Origin: Planococcus citri
Lineage: Eukaryota; Arthropoda; Insecta; Hemiptera; Pseudococcidae
NCBI RefSeq assembly: GCF_950023065.1
Contig: NC_088680.1
Location: 66,873,350 to 66,937,349, forward strand
Direction of reading: 5' to 3'
DNA: 64,000 bases
The notes under the pieces are model-generated. The model worked only from the letters and a program-made list of their open reading frames with translations, made no database searches and was not told the origin of the DNA. The position numbers and the translations under genes were made by a program. Below, in pieces: positions 58,831 through 64,000 of this stretch (its first letter is position 1; every line of letters begins with the position of its first letter).

Positions 58831-60010
58831 TTTTGAGTATATCTTATGAATAAATTTGCAAAGATTTCAATGTCTTTCTTATAATTGGTAGAAGTTCGTG
58901 AATCAATAATTTCTGAAAAAAGTGTTGTTTTAATAGTGCGAGGTGTTCAAATTAACCAATTGTTATGATAACGAGTATTAAAATGTCGAATAACAAAATT
59001 CAATAATATATTTCCGTGGAAAGTATGCTTCAGAAAAATTCGTAATATTGGAAATAGTGTTGTAGATTCGCCACAGGATTTAATAAAATACCGCCCAATA
59101 AACACTGTTCAATGAGTCCAGGTAAGTCACCTTAATAAATCGATAACAACACAGTAATTATATCTGGTTTCAGAAATAGAAGCAGTATTCACAAATTTGA
59201 AAGTTCATCAACGGGAGTCAGAAAATAAGCAACATCACCGTGCAACAGAAAATACTGAAAGTTTCAAAGTAGCCGAAGGCAGCAGATTTTCACTCCAACG
59301 ATGCGTGTAGGTTTGAATGGTTTGATAGGTGTTAATAGGCATAAAATACCAAAGTAATAAGTGGTTTTTTATTTTCGTACAATATTTCAGAAGAATGTTC
59401 GTCGAATCAAACAGTGCGTTGGTCGTAGCTATTCTTCAATAATCTCAAGAAATATGCGATGGCAAAGAATAATGTTGTTAAAAAGAAGATAATTCGATGA
59501 GGTAATCACAAGTGAATTCAAACTAATACCTTCGTCAGTAAATCAATATTATATCTTGATTGTCCTTCTTTGCAGATCGTCGCAGCTGGTAAATAAAACG
59601 AAAATAACAGAACAAATTCTTTCAAGTCAAGATGTTGATATTTGAAATGAATAATCTAACTATAATGCCAAATTAGCACCTCAATACACAAACGTCATCT
59701 CGGATGAAATAATGTCGCAGGAACGAGAACAATTACCTATTTGAAATGAAATTGCGAAATAATATAAATGGTATTCAATATTTCCTCAAAATTTGAAATG
59801 GAAATTCAAAACTAAAAACTGAAAATTCCTTTCGAGCGGAGGTGCAAGCTTAATGAACGTTGTAATCGTATTGAATGAACACCTGTGGCTCAAGTACCTT
59901 GGTCTATCAGAGTGAATACTAGGAAACGATACAGATAGATCGTGTGTGGAGTGGGGTTATGACAGGTCAGTTATCAGAGGGTAACTATGCGCGGTCATAA
60001 CTGCATAATA
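58831..60010. other. Unassigned DNA between the orphan ORF and the mariner-type element
   Basis: No ORF or repeat that I can support. It should contain the promoter of the orphan ORF if that is expressed. Confidence 0.4.
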
Positions 60011-60970
60011 CAGGGTGTGGCAGAGAAACCGGACCGATTTCAAATTTCAATTACTTTTTTTAAAAAACAGCTAGACTCAAAATTTTTTCACTAAAATGAT
60101 CTTCGTTTCGGACTATTTTGAAATGCTGATGGCTCGTTTGAATAAGAATTATTTCTTAAACATGATGGAATTTAAATGCGCACCCTTATTTTTGACACAT
60201 CAAAATTGACAACAATGAAATTTCATCAAACAAACTTTTGATGACCGATGAAGCGCACTTTTAGCAGGATGGTGACAAGTAAATGTACAAATTAGTATAC
60301 ATTGGAGTGATACAGATCCAGAAATAATTCATGAGAACCTGCTTCACTCTTCCAAGGTTACTGTTTGGATGAGAATCGCAGTTTCGCATATCGGACCTTA
60401 ATTTTCTAACAGAACAGTTGATTGATGACGCGTATAGGAAGATGTTACATGCCCGAATCGAAGTGTAGACGTCACTCGTAGTTCAGTACGGTTCCAGTAG
60501 GACGGCGCGACGTGCCTTACAACGATAGAAACCTTGGACCTGCTTCGAAAACATATCGACGCGCGCATTATCTTTCTGCACAGTGACTTTGCTTGGCCAT
60601 CCTGTTTCTCGGATTTCTCTGTCTGCGATTTTTTTTTAGGGGTTAAATGAAAGTGCGTGTGTGCATCAACCTTTCATACACCTTCGCAGAGTTAAAGGCG
60701 AATATTAGAGCCGAAATTTATGCGATTCCAGCGAGTATGTTGCAAAAACTGTTTGTTAAGTTGAAAAAATGATTCACAAAATCTGTCAAAAATAAGGGTG
60801 CGCGTTCAAATTCCATCAGGTGTAAGAAATAATTTTTATTGAAACGAGCCATCAGCATTTCAAAATAGTCTGAAATGAAGATTATTTTAGTGAAAAAATT
60901 TTGAGTCTAGCTGTTTTTAAAAAAAAGTGATTGAAATTTGAAATCGGTCCGGTTTCTCTGCCACACCCTG
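60011..60970 (+). mobile_element. Decayed Tc1/mariner-type element, 960 bp
   Basis: The termini are CAGGGTGTGGCAGAGAAACC and its inverted copy, flanked on both sides by TA, the Tc1/mariner target duplication. TIRs extend about 190 bp (60011-60200 against 60784-60970). Plus-strand remnants of a transposase are readable in pieces across frames. They include MTDEAHF at 60241, an IGPYF-like piece after 60395, a TLDLLRK-like piece near 60530, and ELKANIRAEIYAIPASMLQK at about 60690. Internal deletions and stops make it non-functional. The N-terminal half of the transposase is missing. Confidence 0.88.
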
Positions 60971-63900
60971 TATTATGTAATCGCTTTCATCGGTGTCTTT
61001 TCAATCTTCGGGGGAAGGGAGTAAAGATAACGAAATCGTGTACAACATACTCTCTTCTCTCTCCTCTTCTCTTTTTTCTTTAATAACCGATGAAGTCATG
61101 GTGGTATTAGGTAAACGGTGTAATTGGGTAGCAATTGGTCTACATTGTGTTGATAACGATCTTTCCTGCTAAATAATGAAAATTCGCTCCATAGTCCATG
61201 GTGAGACAAATACTCATCCTTTCATATCGAAACCGTGAATATGAATAAATATGAACAAATTTGAACTCGTTTATGATGGCCCAAATTTGCGCCAGGAATC
61301 AGAATCGTATACCCGAGCAGTGTTCCTAGTGGTGTTTAATAAATAACCGCGAATCACATTCCAAATCAACACATGAGTACGATTTTCCAAATCTAAATGG
61401 TTTCAATTTGCGATCGAGTTGATTTCATATCTTAAAACTCAGCGTCACGCATCACAGAAGAAATTAAATGTGCTCCGATTCACATTTCAGACTCTTGATG
61501 CAAAAACGTTGATTTTTTCCAAATTGCTGTAGAAATGAAACAAATCACGTGTTGGTGGATCTCAACTCGTTAGGAGCTGTAATTTTCTATTTTCTATTTC
61601 TATTTCTACACTTCAAAATTCCTCTATTTGGTTTTGCCCTACAGGAACGTCGTCCAATGGGTCCAAATGAGTGAGTGAAAACTGCAATGTGGATTTCCGT
61701 TTATATTAATCGAACAAACAAGGTTTGAAAGAATGATGAAAAATGTGTGACTGGAATGGAAACAATAACAATTCGAGTTTCTGCTTTAATCTTGATTTGT
61801 AGGAACTCTTGAAAGACTGCTACCGAATTTCCAAAATATATCTTGAAAATAGGGAAACCAAAATTGAGATTCAAAATTTGATTCCAATGAATAACCTTTG
61901 CGAAAATCGGAATTTGTATCTTCAAAATCACCGTTTCGAAAGAATTAGAATACCAGCGTTTGCTTTTCGTGGACCTCGAATTCATCTGAGAAATTTGACT
62001 ACAGGAGGGACATTACGTATGTACCTATTTCTGTGTCTGATGAGTTTATCGTGAATAAATGAGTTCTTCGAAATTGTTGTGGATCTAAGACGTTCGTGTT
62101 TGCCAATCAAATAAATATTCTTTCTTCAATTCGTGATCACGTACAAGTAGACTTCGCGTCAAGCGCAAAAATGCGTCGATCAAATACGAACTGAATTAAT
62201 TTGCATTTCCATGTTGGTTTTTGGAATTTGCGAACGTTGCAACTTGTCCCATCAATATGAAATTTATGTAAAAAGTATAAATTTCCACTAAAATTGTTTG
62301 AATATTTCGAGTCACAGAACTGGAAAAAAGCACAAATGTAGTTTTCATCTTTCAGCACATAATAATAGAAAAAATTCACCTCAAGTACAACTTATGATGA
62401 ATCGTGTTGAAATAGTGATTGTTGCACTATGTAAATTAGCCCCTGGAAATTAAGATATCCGAAGACTACAAATTGTTATCATGAGTGTTCAGGATGGCAA
62501 ACTGAAATTCGGTTCTTGAATAATTTCGGTGTAATTTATTGTGCCTGATGAAAAGTACATAAATGATGATAATATGTAAACCGTGAGAATTAATATTCGA
62601 TGACACAGTTGTGGGACTCATTTCTGCGATGTCGAAGGTGCACACAATGAACTGAACATTTACAAAATTCAGTTGGCGAATAATATCAATATTTGGTTCG
62701 CTGGCATGTAGGTGAATATCGAAAAAGTGATGTATGAAGACCTACAACTCCGATGTGCATAATCCAAAAATATGAATTAATTCAAAAGACGCGTGTCGCG
62801 AATAATGAACCATGAATTGCTCAAATATTATTTTCAATCATAACATGAGTGGATTGTAACAATATTTCTGGGGGGTAGGAAAAAATACGTTAGATGGGAT
62901 TTTCGGTGAAAAGTGTTACTTCAACTTCAAGATTTTAGAACCAATAATTTCTTCACTCGCCTCGACCATATGATACTGCGCCACAAGAGTTGGGGATTTT
63001 CTGTACAAAAAACCAGAATTCGTGGCATGATGTATTGAAGGCGAATTTTTTCCTTTCGATTGAATATTTACGAGATTAACGAATTTTCCACCGTTAAATT
63101 CCTCCGAAGATTGGTTCCATGATCGGATGTTTTAAACTGGATTTAAACTTGCTTCAAAAATAAAACATTGGAAAATGAATCATCCCGTTCTCCGTTTTTT
63201 CACAAATTCGCCCTACAGACGAGTAGGTACAAATTTGATCTCTGAAATGTTCCAAAAGCAGGATCTATTCTAAATTTTGAAATTGATGTTATCTCTACAA
63301 TATTAGATGGCTTCATATGTTTTCAGAATCAATTAATCCATCAAATGTTTATCGAATTATTCTTCCTGATGAATACGATCTCTTTCATTCCAGCATTCTA
63401 TGAGATGAGATTGCCCCACTCCGATTTTAAGGCAAAGTCACGACATAGTATTTGGAAAATTACGAAATTTACTGCAAGAATAGAAATAACAATTGATTGG
63501 GTTCGCGTTGATAGAAGAATGGCTCTTCGGCTATTGAATGTATATTCGTGGTGTAACGAAAAAATACGAAGGAATCAAATCAATAATGTCTGAAAAAACG
63601 AAAAACGTGTTGAATGCTGATAGGTCTGAATTTTGGACAGAAAGGCGACTTGATAAATGGTTAAAACAAGAATAAGTATTGTCGAAAGCTCAAGCGCCTT
63701 TTTCCGCGAATGTAAATATCATTCAAAAATAGCAGACGGGACTGCTTACATAGGTCTTAAAAATAGAAGCAATAGGTAATGGAGTAGGTATGGGCTAGTC
63801 AAATCCGGTAAATTTCATCTGACGTAAAGATGAGTGAAAGCAAGATAAGAGTGGTAAAATCAATGCGTTGGCCCAACCACACCATAATCTCTCTCAGGTG

Positions 63901-64000
63901 TTGGGTTGTCATCGTATTCGTGTTGATAATGATGCGTATTCGCGATGATAATTATGCCGCAGTTAAGGCAGGTTGTTGAATGTCTTCGCAATGTATTGTA
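60971..64000. other. Right-end segment without confirmed genes
   Basis: Continues the AATT-rich composition. Short coding-like stretches occur at 61809-62054 (ending at an ACATTAC then GTATGT donor-like site) and 63326-63593 (after the acceptor TGTTTTCAG). Neither shows a known domain, and competing frames are open in the second. No right boundary of the inserted segment is seen. Confidence 0.4.

Noticed and set aside
1..64000. tRNA, rRNA or other structured RNA genes
   Set aside because: I looked for tRNA-type B-box words and rRNA-like blocks and found none that I could support by eye; a covariance-model scan would be decisive.

Overview
This is eukaryotic nuclear DNA, most likely from an arthropod. 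Split genes with GT-AG introns, very AT-rich and homopolymer-rich intergenic DNA, and predicted proteins closest to animal LZTR1, RAD23 and BICRA/GLTSCR1 all point that way. Frequent AGGTAC/TAGGTA words and the repeat style make me suspect a sternorrhynchan hemipteran such as a mealybug. That placement is inference; I could not search a database.

Layout: (1) 1-2860, minus strand: the first coding exon and 5' flank of a gene running off the left edge, with an N-terminus resembling insect CrebA. (2) 2.9-13.5 kb: long intergenic DNA with a 1.4 kb fold-back element (3268-4664), a 55-bp inverted repeat pair (11.9/12.8 kb) and a 510-bp hAT-type MITE with a perfect 8-bp target duplication (12861-13370). 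(3) 13527-20029, plus: complete 14-exon LZTR1 (775 aa), with an eleven-copy 143-bp satellite in one intron. (4) 20915-23029, minus: complete 7-exon RAD23 (361 aa), tail-to-tail with LZTR1. (5) 24463-38085, plus: BICRA/GLTSCR1-like SWI/SNF subunit (18 exons, about 1896 codons, start codon not found), head-to-head with RAD23. Its giant exon ends in a fivefold tandem array of splice donors. (6) 38.1-44.1 kb: 3' flank with simple repeats, meeting the last exon of an unidentified minus-strand gene (44140-44210). (7) 44.8-47.18 kb: a repeat field rich in AGGTCA half-sites and a 415-bp tandem repeat. (8) 47179 to the end: an abrupt change to different sequence, starting with an LTR-like end in minus orientation. 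It contains one long orphan ORF (406 aa, minus strand, followed by AATAAA and A tracts), a decayed mariner-type element (60011-60970) and scattered exon-like islands.

How the genes relate: the three well-supported genes form a compact 25-kb block of housekeeping regulators, namely ubiquitin ligase adaptor, proteasome shuttle/DNA repair, and chromatin remodelling. RAD23 and BICRA probably share a divergent promoter; RAD23 and LZTR1 have closely spaced 3' ends. The most unusual items are the duplicated splice-donor array in BICRA, its lineage-looking peptide repeat, the hAT MITE loaded with TATCGATA sites beside LZTR1, the AGGTCA-rich minisatellite, and the foreign-looking segment with its orphan ORF.
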